Positions 1-8,320 of a stretch of DNA of 64,000 bases are shown piece by piece. The notes beneath the pieces were generated by a model, which worked only from the letters and a program-made list of their open reading frames with translations, was not told the origin of the DNA and ran no database searches. The translations under genes were made by a program, and so were the position numbers. Each line of letters starts with the position of its first letter. Position 1 is the stretch's first letter. Origin of the DNA: Neobacillus massiliamazoniensis (GTDB lineage Bacteria > Bacillota > Bacilli > Bacillales > Cytobacillaceae); assembly GCF_001048695.1 (NCBI RefSeq), contig NZ_CVRB01000006.1:62001-126000 (forward strand), in the 5' to 3' direction.

Positions 1-1
1 A

Positions 2-205
2 GTTATTGCCCAACTCGCTAAGGTCGATCCTCCTCAAGATGTACCTGTTATGGAGGAGAAATTAGAGAAATCCGAAAAAGTTGATGGCTATATTGTTGAA
101 ACCTATCAGGAATTTGAAGTGTATAGGGATCAATTTGGCAAAGTCACAAAAAGAGTACCAACATCGAAAACTGAGACATTAAAGTATTGGGACGGTAATA
201 AGTGA
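2..205 (+). CDS. C-terminal end of an unrecognised protein (truncated by window start)
   Basis: An open frame enters from the left edge and stops with TGA at 203-205, giving the last 67 residues of a protein. The visible part is charged and hydrophilic, with no membrane segment, ends in YWDGNK, and contains an acidic-lysine stretch (EEKLEKSEKVDG). No family could be recognised. It converges on hpt and the two genes share the bidirectional terminator that follows immediately. That it is real rests on the uninterrupted frame and the well-placed terminator 12 bases after the stop. Confidence 0.6.
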   Translation, partial: VIAQLAKVDPPQDVPVMEEKLEKSEKVDGYIVETYQEFEVYRDQFGKVTKRVPTSKTETLKYWDGNK

Positions 206-216
206 TAAAAAACATT

Positions 217-246
217 AAAAAGGCTGTCATGCTCGACAGCCTTTTT
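217..246. terminator. Bidirectional intrinsic terminator
   Basis: A 12-bp perfect stem (AAAAAGGCTGTC / GACAGCCTTTTT) around a six-base loop, with A-run and T-run on either side, so it can end transcripts from both the upstream partial gene and hpt. It overlaps the hpt stop codon by two bases. Confidence 0.9.
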
Positions 247-772
247 ATACTTCCTTTACAGTAGCTATGTATGGCAGATTTCTGTACAATTCTGCATAGT
301 CAATTCCGTATCCGATAATGAATTTATCTGGAATAACAAATCCTACATAATCTGCTTTTAAGTCGACCTTGCGGCGTTCAGGTTTATCAAGCAAGGTACA
401 TATTTTCAAGGACTTTGGTTTATGAAGCTGAAAATGCTCCTTTAAAAAGTTTAGCGTTAAGCCAGAATCGATTATATCCTCTACCAGCACGACGTTTTTA
501 CCAGTAATGTTTACATCGATATCCTTTAACAGTCTTACTTTCCCAGTAGTTACGGTTTGACGCCCGTAACTCGAAGCCATCACAAAATCAACCGTCACTT
601 TCCCTTTTAGCTCTCTAATTAAGTCTGCTGCAAAGACAAATGCGCCTTTTAGGACAATAATCAATACAATGGGTTCATCTTGGAAATCCTGACGTATTTG
701 TGCACCGATTTCTTCCACTTTTTGCTTCAATTGTTCTTCCGTTAGTAAAATGCTATCTATTTCGTATGCCAT
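245..772 (-). CDS. hpt: Hypoxanthine phosphoribosyltransferase
   Basis: Transfers phosphoribose from PRPP to hypoxanthine or guanine (purine salvage), cytoplasmic. The 175-residue length is normal for the family. The PRPP-binding loop VLVEDIIDSGLT lies at about residues 95-106, preceded by the LKGAFVFAADL segment (41-51) that forms the pyrophosphate site; the C-terminal YGIDYAELYRNLPYI is also typical of bacterial HPRTs. The start ATG has AAAGG a few bases upstream. In Bacillus the housekeeping hpt sits between tilS and ftsH; here it stands alone, so this may be a second copy or a relocated one. That cannot be decided from the window. Confidence 0.93.
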   Translation of the reverse strand: MAYEIDSILLTEEQLKQKVEEIGAQIRQDFQDEPIVLIIVLKGAFVFAADLIRELKGKVTVDFVMASSYGRQTVTTGKVRLLKDIDVNITGKNVVLVEDIIDSGLTLNFLKEHFQLHKPKSLKICTLLDKPERRKVDLKADYVGFVIPDKFIIGYGIDYAELYRNLPYIATVKEV

Positions 773-1036
773 ATTCTTACCTTTCTAGTATGTATTTATT
801 GTTAAAACATTTAAGAAGCAATATCAATTCTATACTATAGAGAATAAATTTCAAGGTCATAACTCTATTTAAAGGTTAGCTTTTGCAATTTGCTCATTCC
901 TAGTTCTTTCTATTGAATCTTATTTTTGTACCTGAAATTCAATGTGTTAGACAAAAGTCCTAAAAGATAAAGTTGTGAATATAGACTTAGTTTTTCTGTA
1001 TTAAATAAAAATTCCATAGAATTATTCAAAGAAAGG

Positions 1037-1660
1037 CTAACTACTTTTTTCTAAATGTGCTGTATCCACTAACAGTTGTACGTCAAATTTTTCTCCATCC
1101 CAATTAAAAACTGTTAGACTTGTCCCATGAATAAATGGTGGTTCCCACATCTTTTCAGTTGGTATATCCAAGACAAATGAGAAAATCGCTTTTATTACAA
1201 CAGCGTGTGTGACTATTAATATATTTCCATTCGAATTTTCTGTAATGATTCCCCTTATAACTCTTTCTACTCTTTTTTTGAACTCTGTTAAACTTTCACC
1301 ATTATGTGGCTCATGATTATATAGTTTAGGTGCATTCCAAAAATTGAAATATTCACTTTTACAGTTTTGCTCAATCTCTGCCTGAGTTTTCCCTTCCCAT
1401 TCACCAAAGAAAATTTCTTTTAGGTCTGATTCAACAATTATCGGGATGTCTCTTTCCGATTTCACATATAACGCAGTTTTATACGCCCTCTCACTTGGAC
1501 TTGTGTATATTACATCAAACTTCGTTTTATTTAACCTTGCTCCTAACATACATGCATTCAGTACTCCCTTTTCAGTTAGTTCTGAATCCTTCCATCCTTG
1601 TAGCCGTTTCTCTTTATTCCATTTAGTTTCACCGTGTCGTGTTAAATAAATATTTAACAT
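1037..1660 (-). CDS. Histidine phosphatase family protein (phosphoglycerate-mutase-like)
   Basis: A 207-residue cytoplasmic enzyme of the histidine phosphatase (PhoE/CobC/GpmB) superfamily. The phospho-histidine signature LTRHGETKWN is at 6-15 (catalytic His9), the acid/base Glu lies in FFGEWEGK (about 84-91), and the second catalytic His is in VTHAVVIK (His152). Family members remove phosphate from varied small molecules; CobC-type enzymes act in cobalamin synthesis and PhoE is a broad-specificity phosphatase. No cobalamin genes lie nearby, so the substrate is unknown. It is monocistronic, with mobile repeat copy 1 inserted about 30 bp upstream of its start codon, which may have displaced or altered its promoter. 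Confidence 0.85.
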   Translation of the reverse strand: MLNIYLTRHGETKWNKEKRLQGWKDSELTEKGVLNACMLGARLNKTKFDVIYTSPSERAYKTALYVKSERDIPIIVESDLKEIFFGEWEGKTQAEIEQNCKSEYFNFWNAPKLYNHEPHNGESLTEFKKRVERVIRGIITENSNGNILIVTHAVVIKAIFSFVLDIPTEKMWEPPFIHGTSLTVFNWDGEKFDVQLLVDTAHLEKSS

Positions 1661-1690
1661 TTAGCTTCCCCCTTTCCTTTTAATTCGATG

Positions 1691-1891
1691 GCTCTGTTAA
1701 ACTTGGTTGTTGATTTGCGCTCCAGGCGCTTCGCTTTCCGCGGGCGTTCCGGGGAGACTCCCGCAGGATGTTGAATCAGCATCTTTGAATCTACACCGCA
1801 CGAAGGAAATGCGATAGCATTTTCGAGGATCTCGCGCCTTCCGCTCCAATCAACATTGTTAAAAAAAACAACAATGACCTTTTACACAGCC
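1691..1891. mobile_element. MITE-like repeat, copy 1 (short form, 8-bp target duplication)
   Basis: A 201-bp non-coding element beginning GGCTCTGTTAAA and ending TTTTACACAGCC, imperfect inverted ends of each other. It is flanked by a perfect 8-bp direct repeat, AATTCGAT, at 1683-1690 and 1892-1899, the scar of transposition. It shares the core words TTGATTTGCGCTC, CCGCGGGCG and GAAATGCGATAGCATTTTCGA with copies at 5957, 26070 and 34867, but lacks about 40 bp in the middle relative to them. It encodes no transposase. Confidence 0.88.
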
Positions 1892-1899
1892 AATTCGAT

Positions 1900-2378
1900 A
1901 GTAAAAAGCCAATTATTTTTAGAAAAAAATACCATATAATAGGTATTGTTATAATCATCCATTTCTCTTTACCATCAATTGAAATCCAATCTACTTAATA
2001 ATATCATCATTTACTTTTATTTTCCTATTAATAAACATGTTAAATATTTAATCATATCACCTCTTTAACCTCTATTGTAGTTCAAACATGAAACTTCCCA
2101 TCTCCTCCCCCAGAATCTGCATCTTCCGTGGAATAAATTCACCCTAAATGGCCTTCTAAATTTTACCAAACCTTTTTTAAGATAGTTTTAAGAAATTTAA
2201 TATAGGATTATTGTTGAAAGGAATTAAAGAAGAACTTGAAACCAAGTTGAATTCTTTTTTTAGTTTAATAGTGACTGTTAAGCCCTTTTTAATAAGCATT
2301 TTTCGGTATATCGCTAAAAGAAAATTTTAGTATTAAATTTACGAAATTCAGCCAATTCAGGAGAAGGAGAAGAGAAAT
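1900..2378. other. Non-coding stretch upstream of the sugar-transfer cluster
   Basis: About 480 AT-rich bases without a credible open frame on either strand. It must hold the promoter of the four-gene cluster starting at 2379, but no convincing -35/-10 pair stands out. The ribosome site AGGAGAAGGAGA is immediately before the first ATG. Confidence 0.5.
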
Positions 2379-3077
2379 ATGAAAATACTTGCAATTATCC
2401 CTGCTTTTAATGAACAAGATGGATTAAAAAAAGTTGCAGCGCAATTCAAAGATATCGATTATGTGGACGTTCTTGTCATAAATGATTGTTCTAAAGACAA
2501 TACTTCTGAGATTGGCAGAATACTTGGATTTAATGTAGTGGACCTTCCATGTAATCTTGGGATTGGAGGAGCTGTCCAAACTGGTTATAAGTATGCATGG
2601 GAAAATGGGTATGATATTGCCATTCAAGTGGATGGTGACGGACAACATAATCCTTCTTATATTAAGGACCTTATCATTCCGATTAAAGAAGGAAAGGCAG
2701 ATTTAGTAATCGGTTCACGTTATTTAAAAAAAGAAGGATTTCAATCTTCGTTTATGAGAAGAGTTGGAATTTTTTACTTTAGCTTTTTAATCAATCTATT
2801 TGAGAAAAAAAAGATTACTGACCCGACATCTGGTTTTAGGGCTTGTAACCGCAAAATCATTGAACACTTCAGTAAACGATACCCTCATGATTATCCTGAG
2901 CCCGAATCAATCGCCTACTTATTGAGGAACAATTTTAACATTGAAGAAGTCGCTGTAATTATGAATGAAAGGTTTGGAGGTGCATCAAGCATTACCTCAT
3001 TCAAATCTGTTTATTATATGATTAAAGTTTCATTAGCGATTTTTATCGATAATTTGCGAAAAATTGGTTTAACATAA
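2379..3077 (+). CDS. Family 2 glycosyltransferase (polyprenyl-phosphate sugar synthase type)
   Basis: A 232-residue GT2 enzyme resembling dolichol-phosphate-mannose synthase and GtrB. Seen: IPAFNE at 7-12, the nucleotide-sugar Asp in INDCSKDNT (34-42), and the metal-binding DGDGQH (85-90). It has no transmembrane segment, so it would charge undecaprenyl phosphate on the inner face of the membrane. It is the first gene of a tight same-strand set with DUF2304, an EmrE-like protein and a DUF2142 protein. That combination suggests charging, flipping and final transfer of a sugar to a wall polymer or glycan. The sugar and acceptor are unknown. Confidence 0.88.
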   Translation: MKILAIIPAFNEQDGLKKVAAQFKDIDYVDVLVINDCSKDNTSEIGRILGFNVVDLPCNLGIGGAVQTGYKYAWENGYDIAIQVDGDGQHNPSYIKDLIIPIKEGKADLVIGSRYLKKEGFQSSFMRRVGIFYFSFLINLFEKKKITDPTSGFRACNRKIIEHFSKRYPHDYPEPESIAYLLRNNFNIEEVAVIMNERFGGASSITSFKSVYYMIKVSLAIFIDNLRKIGLT

Positions 3078-3114
3078 GTTAGGACAAATTTATTTTGTAT
3101 GGAAGGAGCATATT

Positions 3115-3483
3115 ATGATTAGTGCCCAATTACAAATCATCCTGTTAATAACTTCTATCATAACGCTTCTTGTAATTTTAAATATGATTCGAAAATATAA
3201 TCTTGAACTTAAGTATTCATTGCTTTGGCTGTTTTTTTGCGTTGTTAATATTCTCCTTGCAGCATTTTCAGACATTTCCAAAACAATCGCAGGGTTATTA
3301 AGTATTAAGCAACCCGTTAATGCCATTTTTCTATTATCTTTCGGTTTTCAATTTTTTCTTATTTTTAGCCTCACCATAACCATTTCCCGACAATCAAATA
3401 AATTTACCCAGCTTGTTCAGGAAGTCGGTCTGTTAAAAAAAGAGGTTGAAAAGCTGAAAGACATTAAGTCTACAGAGAGGTAG
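3115..3483 (+). CDS. DUF2304 small membrane protein
   Basis: A 122-residue protein with hydrophobic segments at about 5-24, 33-53 and 68-88, then a short charged C-terminal coiled coil (QEVGLLKKEVEKLKDI). Size and layout fit DUF2304, a family of unknown biochemical role that regularly sits next to GT2 polyprenyl-phosphate glycosyltransferases. It begins 38 bp after the glycosyltransferase with a good GGAAGGAG ribosome site and ends 6 bp before the EmrE-like gene, so co-transcription is nearly certain. A scaffold or lipid-carrier partner role is inferred from neighbourhood only. Confidence 0.75.
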   Translation: MISAQLQIILLITSIITLLVILNMIRKYNLELKYSLLWLFFCVVNILLAAFSDISKTIAGLLSIKQPVNAIFLLSFGFQFFLIFSLTITISRQSNKFTQLVQEVGLLKKEVEKLKDIKSTER

Positions 3484-3489
3484 AAACAC

Positions 3490-3840
3490 ATGTTGAAATT
3501 TGTATTATTACTGTCGAATATTGTTTGTCTTGTTTTAGGACAAACATGTTGGAAAATAGGCTTAGGAAATTTACATCTCCATGGTAACCTATTTCAAAAG
3601 TTTTTTCAGTTTGTCTTTTCTCCATTTATTTTTCTGGGATTTATTCTTTATATTCTTGCTACTATCATCTGGATGTATTTACTATCAAAATTACCGTTAA
3701 GCTTTTTATATCCGTTACAGAGTGTTGCTTATGTTCTTTCTTTATTTGTGGGGGCTTTTCTATTTAAAGAACAAATTCCGGTAACAAGGTGGATTGGCAC
3801 AGGGGTTATTTTATTAGGAGTGTATATGGTGGTCAAATAA
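3490..3840 (+). CDS. EmrE/EamA-like four-helix membrane protein, probable lipid-sugar flippase
   Basis: A 116-residue protein with four predicted membrane helices (about 1-21, 36-58, 62-85, 94-115) and the EamA/SMR-type sequence SFLYPLQSVAYVLSLFVGA before the last helix. Small proteins of this type (compare ArnE/ArnF) flip undecaprenyl-phosphate-linked sugars. It lies between the glycosyltransferase pair and the DUF2142 gene in one operon, which favours that role over drug export. The acidic Glu14 of true SMR drug pumps is not evident in helix 1. Confidence 0.7.
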   Translation: MLKFVLLLSNIVCLVLGQTCWKIGLGNLHLHGNLFQKFFQFVFSPFIFLGFILYILATIIWMYLLSKLPLSFLYPLQSVAYVLSLFVGAFLFKEQIPVTRWIGTGVILLGVYMVVK

Positions 3841-3874
3841 TCGTCTGCATAAATAGTTAAAGGAGGTTTATTAT

Positions 3875-5902
3875 TTGTTGGATCGCATCAAGAAAAATAT
3901 TTATGCTGAACTAAAAAAATACTGGTTCGTCTGGACGATTGCGATTGTAGTTTTTTTTCTTTTTTGGCTAGTCATATATGAAAGCAATGGAATCTTTACT
4001 ACCCCTAAAGAGTTGGAATATACAGCTGCAGGTCAGTATTATAGCGATGAGACAATAGGTGAAATTACTGATAATACAACCGTTACGCAAACATTCGTTT
4101 CAGAAAAAGATATATTTTCGCGAATTCAGATCCCTTTTCATATCGTTAACAACAATCTTCAAAGTAGACTCGACCTTGAGTTGAAAGATTTGGGTAGCGG
4201 GAAGGTAGTGTTCAAACAGACAATTAATCTGAGTGAACTTAAGGATGGGCAGCTTGCTAATTTTGATTTCCCAAAAATAAAAGGGGCAAAAGGGAAAAAA
4301 TTCGAATTGACGATTAAGGGCAGCGGGATTAAAAAAGGAACATCGGTTACTGTTTGGAAAAGCACTGAGGACCATTATAAACAAGGACAATTAACAATTA
4401 ATGACCGTGCAGTTTCCGGTGACCTTCGTTTTGCCATATTGGATGTTGAAAGCAAAGCGCTTGTCAGTAAATCTGTCTATGCTCTTTTGGAAATGTTGTT
4501 CCTACTTCTATTTATTCTGTCTGTACTGGCACTGAGAAGATTTAAAAATGAAATGCATAAAGCATTCCTAGTCACTGCACTGCCAATTGGTTTAATATTA
4601 GCCATTGTTATTCCTCCTTTTGACCAATTAGATGAACTAGACCATTATTTACGATCCTTCGAGGTTTCAGAAGGGAAATTTGTCAATCAAGTAACTGATC
4701 ATAGTCTTGGTAATTACATACCTGTCAGCCTTGTCGATACCGTGCATCAAGTTCAGTTTATTAACGGGAAGGGCTATCAATACGGCATTGTTAAAGAGGC
4801 CTTTAATAATAAACTAAACCCTTCGGAGAGAATCTTCATGCGGAATTATGCCTCTTCTTATCCACCTACTATTTATATCCCACAAGCTCTTGGGATGACT
4901 TTAGGGAGATATCTTTTTAATTCCCCAATGATGATGTTATATCTTGGGAGAATATTTAATTTTCTGGCATACGCAACGATCGTTTATTATGCTTTGAAGA
5001 TCGTTCCTATTAAAAAGAATCTTTTTTATATCATGGCTCTTTTGCCAATGTCAATCAATCAAGCTTCGTCATTATCTGGCGATTCTACATTAATTTCTTC
5101 CGCATTGCTTTTTGTAGCATATGTTATGTATCTTGCTTATGGCAAAGTGGAACAGATTAAACTCAAACATGTGCTTACTGCTATAGGAATAGGTATTTTT
5201 GTTGGGGTTTCGAAAGTCGTTTATATACCGATGATGCTTCTCTTTTTAATTATTCCATTAAGGAAGTTCATAGACAGAAAGGATTTCGTAAAAAAATTCC
5301 TTTTCGTTTTGGCAGGTTTCACGATTCCATATCTTTTATGGAATTGGTTAAACCTCTCCAATTTATCAATTCCGGACGTCCGAATTCATTCTGGGGTATC
5401 TCCAAAAGGTCAAATAATGTTTATATTAACTCAGCCTTTCCATTATCTAAAAATCTTCATTGATTCAGTCATAAATCTAGGAGAATCCAAATTTTTGGGG
5501 ATGCTTGGAAAACAAGGTACAATTTATCAATATCTTGCACCGGACATTGTTATTTACACTTATTTGTTTCTGATGATTCTTTTGGGTCTAATGAATGATG
5601 AAAGTGATCTACAGTTGTTTAAATGGAGAAGAATAGATAAGTTTATTATGGTGTTTATAATGCTTACTGTAGTAGTGCTTATTTACACTGCATTATATGT
5701 TGGCTATACTCCTATAGGCCATTCGATAATATTGGGTGTCCAGGGAAGATACTTTATTCCAGTTGCTATTTTCTTATTCCTAAGCATTTCTAATAATCAT
5801 TTCATGATCAAAAATAAAGAGTTAAATTTCTTCGTATCCACCATCATCCATTGTTGTATGTATGTTTTCTTATATACCTACCTTATTCAAATAAACAAAT
5901 AA
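3875..5902 (+). CDS. DUF2142 polytopic membrane protein (GtrC-like glycosyltransferase candidate)
   Basis: A 675-residue integral membrane protein. One helix near 19-37 is followed by an extracytoplasmic beta-rich domain of about 160 residues, then about ten further helices starting near 200. The loop FDQLDELDHYLRSFEVSEG, with several acidic residues after the second helix, is characteristic of DUF2142 and resembles the catalytic first loop of GT-C glycosyltransferases. The start is TTG at 3875, set eight bases behind AAAGGAGG; a second TTG follows directly. It is the last gene of the cluster and is predicted to move the flipped sugar from undecaprenyl phosphate to an external acceptor. The activity is inferred. 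Confidence 0.75.
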   Translation: MLDRIKKNIYAELKKYWFVWTIAIVVFFLFWLVIYESNGIFTTPKELEYTAAGQYYSDETIGEITDNTTVTQTFVSEKDIFSRIQIPFHIVNNNLQSRLDLELKDLGSGKVVFKQTINLSELKDGQLANFDFPKIKGAKGKKFELTIKGSGIKKGTSVTVWKSTEDHYKQGQLTINDRAVSGDLRFAILDVESKALVSKSVYALLEMLFLLLFILSVLALRRFKNEMHKAFLVTALPIGLILAIVIPPFDQLDELDHYLRSFEVSEGKFVNQVTDHSLGNYIPVSLVDTVHQVQFINGKGYQYGIVKEAFNNKLNPSERIFMRNYASSYPPTIYIPQALGMTLGRYLFNSPMMMLYLGRIFNFLAYATIVYYALKIVPIKKNLFYIMALLPMSINQASSLSGDSTLISSALLFVAYVMYLAYGKVEQIKLKHVLTAIGIGIFVGVSKVVYIPMMLLFLIIPLRKFIDRKDFVKKFLFVLAGFTIPYLLWNWLNLSNLSIPDVRIHSGVSPKGQIMFILTQPFHYLKIFIDSVINLGESKFLGMLGKQGTIYQYLAPDIVIYTYLFLMILLGLMNDESDLQLFKWRRIDKFIMVFIMLTVVVLIYTALYVGYTPIGHSIILGVQGRYFIPVAIFLFLSISNNHFMIKNKELNFFVSTIIHCCMYVFLYTYLIQINK

Positions 5903-5956
5903 AGAATAAAAAATACCGGAAAGCATGGTATCTGTTTCCCTATTTCTTTATTTTTT

Positions 5957-6200
5957 GGCTGTGTTAATCTTTCCTGTTGATTTGCGCTCAAGAAGCGAGC
6001 ATCCGCGGGCGTTCCGGGGAGCATCCGCGGGCGCTTATGCGCCTGTGGGGTCTCCCCTGCCCCGTACTCCCGCAGGACGTTGAATCAGCATCTTTGAATC
6101 TACACCGCACGACGGAAATGCGATAGCATTTTCGAGAATCTCGCGCCTTCCGCTCCAATCAATATATTTTCAAAAATTAACATGGACCCTTAACACAGCC
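5957..6200. mobile_element. MITE-like repeat, copy 2 (full length, 8-bp target duplication)
   Basis: A 244-bp element with perfect 11-bp inverted ends (GGCTGTGTTAA / TTAACACAGCC) flanked by a perfect 8-bp duplication, TATTTTTT, at 5949-5956 and 6201-6208. It lies between the sugar-transfer cluster and the convergent carbonic-anhydrase-like gene. Its flanking duplication differs from that of copy 1, so the two copies inserted independently and do not form a composite transposon. Confidence 0.9.
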
Positions 6201-6235
6201 TATTTTTTCTCTTTCCTTCATTCGTTTCATATATC

Positions 6236-6913
6236 CTAGTTATAAGCAAATCCGCACGAACACCGATTTTTTCCAAATAGTAGGTGATAAGATGATGGGA
6301 ATTCCTGATTGACTCGTTGAACTTCATGTGCAAATTCCTTATTATCCTTTGGTACAAGCGAAAGTGCATCCGCTTTTTCTTGAGAATCAATATTGGCTCC
6401 AGGTGGTACGAACCTATTCGGTGGAATTCGTACACCATTTGTTACTACTGCATTATTTGCAATAAATGTACCTCTGCCAACTATTGCGTTATAAACTATG
6501 GACTTAAATCCAACAAATACTTTGTCTCCAACATAACAAGGACCGTGGACAAGAGTACCCTGAGCAATTGTCACTTCATTTCCAATGAATATCGAATAAT
6601 ATTTTCTACCAACAGAAATTCTTTTATTTAATAAACCATGTAAAATTACTCCGTCCTGGAGATTTGTATTTGAGCCAATATAAAAAGGGGTTCCTTCATC
6701 TGCACGTATACTTACATTAGGTGCGACATAAACATTATTTTTAATGTAAACATCACCTATAACACTGGAAAACTGACTAACAATTGCTGTTTTATCAATT
6801 TTTGGAAAGCGTTGAACGGGATTAAATGAAGTTATAGGGTTGGGACTGATAAAAGGTTCATAAGAGTGACAGGAGTTATTTGAAGATGAATTTGATACTT
6901 TTTTTTCTCCCAA
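6236..6913 (-). CDS. Gamma-carbonic-anhydrase-like hexapeptide-repeat protein with altered zinc site
   Basis: A 225-residue left-handed beta-helix protein close in layout to the archaeal enzyme Cam. Residues matching the Cam active site are Arg70 and Asp72 (SIRADEG), His92 (QDGVILHG) and His123 (VHGPCYVG). The remaining zinc ligand, His117 of Cam in the AHQSQVHGP motif, is Gln118 here (AQGTLVHGP). Trimeric carbonic anhydrases need all three histidines, so activity is doubtful; acyl transfer or a structural role is possible. There is an unusual 30-residue Ser/Asn/Pro N-terminal extension and a CSC tail near the C-terminus. The start is TTG behind AAAGGGGGTGA. Confidence 0.8.
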   Translation of the reverse strand: MGEKKVSNSSSNNSCHSYEPFISPNPITSFNPVQRFPKIDKTAIVSQFSSVIGDVYIKNNVYVAPNVSIRADEGTPFYIGSNTNLQDGVILHGLLNKRISVGRKYYSIFIGNEVTIAQGTLVHGPCYVGDKVFVGFKSIVYNAIVGRGTFIANNAVVTNGVRIPPNRFVPPGANIDSQEKADALSLVPKDNKEFAHEVQRVNQEFPSSYHLLFGKNRCSCGFAYN

Positions 6914-7009
6914 GTATTCACCCCCTTTACATACTAATGTTGTACATTATATTATGCAGAAAGATGGCGTGCGCAAGGGAAAATCGGTAAATTACACTAT
7001 AATAAAATT

Positions 7010-7038
7010 AACAAAAAAAGAGTCCTAAATTCGGACTC
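7010..7038 (-). terminator. Intrinsic terminator of the PrsW-like gene
   Basis: Stem GAGTCC / GGACTC with loop of seven, followed on the minus strand by seven T residues, 30 bp beyond the stop codon. Confidence 0.85.
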
Positions 7039-7067
7039 AATCGCTTGCTCTCGATCTATTTTTTATA

Positions 7068-8159
7068 CTATTCATATGATGGTCTTGGCTCTTGATAGTT
7101 GGTTAACTCCCACTTCTTTTCCGCGATTTCCTTTAATCCAAAACGGATTGTTCGGAATACGAAAATCCAGGATATAACCATCAAAATGAATTGTCCTAAT
7201 GGTAAAGCTCCTACTAAGCGTGAGTCCCATAGGGCATGCATCAAAACGACAAAAATAAATGTACGGACGAATTTAGGTTTGAGCAACATATTGAACTCAA
7301 ATTTTTTGTCCCCTTTTACCATGCAAATTGCCGCCCCTGTTAACGCAGCCCAAGCGATATGTCCGCCGGGAGCAAAAAAACTGCGCACCAGGATGGTGAA
7401 CATAAGGGTTTGGAAGTTTCCGGAAAGGAGTGCCCTTAAAGCATAACCTGCGGTTTCAAAGGCCGCGAAACCGGATCCTACTGCAGCGCCCAACAAAAGT
7501 CCATTAAGGACATATTTGTATTTTTTGTGCCGTACGAAATAAATTACGGTTATAACTTTTGACAATTCCTCAACGATCCCAATCGTGATTGGATTTATGT
7601 TATTCCTCAGGATATCATAAAACACCAACGCCACTAACATTGAGAGAATCCCGCCGATTAATACTACATAAACGATTTTGTACATGGCGATATTCTGAGG
7701 GGCGTTCATTTCCCAAAAGAACATCAGCGTCGAAAATGGAACAGCAAATGATCCGACTATGATAAGACCTGGTATAAAATTAATATTACCGAATAAACTT
7801 ACACCCAAGTAAAATCCCAAATATGCGATTAAAACAATGAGGAATACCCTTGCAAAGAGCCAAGGTTTTGGCCATGTATCCTTAACTTCCTCAATACTGG
7901 GCGTGGTAAGCGCTGTACCAACGATGAAAAGCCTTTCAGCCTCAAGATCACTATGTCTCCTGAAAACCCTCGAGAATATATTCCGAAATTTAGGTTCAAC
8001 TGACCGATGGCTACTAGGTACCATGTCCACATATTGTGCAAACTCGTAAAAATGACTGTTTTGTTCCTGTTGGGAATTGTCATTGATAAATCTATTGCCA
8101 CAGTTTAAGCAGTACTTTACACCTTCTGGATTTGAATAGGAACATTGCGGACAATTCAT
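7068..8159 (-). CDS. PrsW-family intramembrane metalloprotease with N-terminal zinc ribbon
   Basis: A 363-residue membrane protein. The N-terminus is a zinc ribbon (C3, C6, C17, C20), followed by a cytoplasmic linker of about 75 residues and then about eight hydrophobic helices from residue 103. The PrsW/CPBP-type active-site pattern is present: EELSK at 197-201, FETAGY at 234-239, a His in GGHIAW (267), and HALWD at 308-312. In B. subtilis PrsW performs site-1 cleavage of the anti-sigma factor RsiW. Here no sigma or anti-sigma gene is adjacent and the protein carries the extra zinc ribbon, so the substrate is unknown. The ribosome site AAGAGGTGAAAG fits the ATG at 8159. Confidence 0.83.
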   Translation of the reverse strand: MNCPQCSYSNPEGVKYCLNCGNRFINDNSQQEQNSHFYEFAQYVDMVPSSHRSVEPKFRNIFSRVFRRHSDLEAERLFIVGTALTTPSIEEVKDTWPKPWLFARVFLIVLIAYLGFYLGVSLFGNINFIPGLIIVGSFAVPFSTLMFFWEMNAPQNIAMYKIVYVVLIGGILSMLVALVFYDILRNNINPITIGIVEELSKVITVIYFVRHKKYKYVLNGLLLGAAVGSGFAAFETAGYALRALLSGNFQTLMFTILVRSFFAPGGHIAWAALTGAAICMVKGDKKFEFNMLLKPKFVRTFIFVVLMHALWDSRLVGALPLGQFILMVISWIFVFRTIRFGLKEIAEKKWELTNYQEPRPSYE

Positions 8160-8253
8160 AAATCTTTCACCTCTTAATGTTGGGGAAATCTGTAAATAAT
8201 ATAAGGTAATAATTTTTTCTGATGAGACTCTTTATTAAGTTGCCCAAAAAAAC

Positions 8254-8286
8254 GAAAAAGACACTAAATATTCTAGTGTCTTTTTT
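8254..8286. terminator. Bidirectional-looking intrinsic terminator
   Basis: Stem AAAAGACACTA / TAGTGTCTTTT with a short loop and flanking A/T runs, lying between the start of the PrsW-like gene and the end of the HlyD-family gene. It ends the emrAB-like transcript on the minus strand. Confidence 0.88.
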
Positions 8287-8320
8287 AATTCTTGAATGAA
8301 TTTACCTAATTTATCAATCT

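Noticed and set aside
1691..6200. Composite transposon carrying the sugar-transfer cluster between two repeat copies
   Set aside because: Each copy has its own perfect but different 8-bp target duplication, so each inserted alone.
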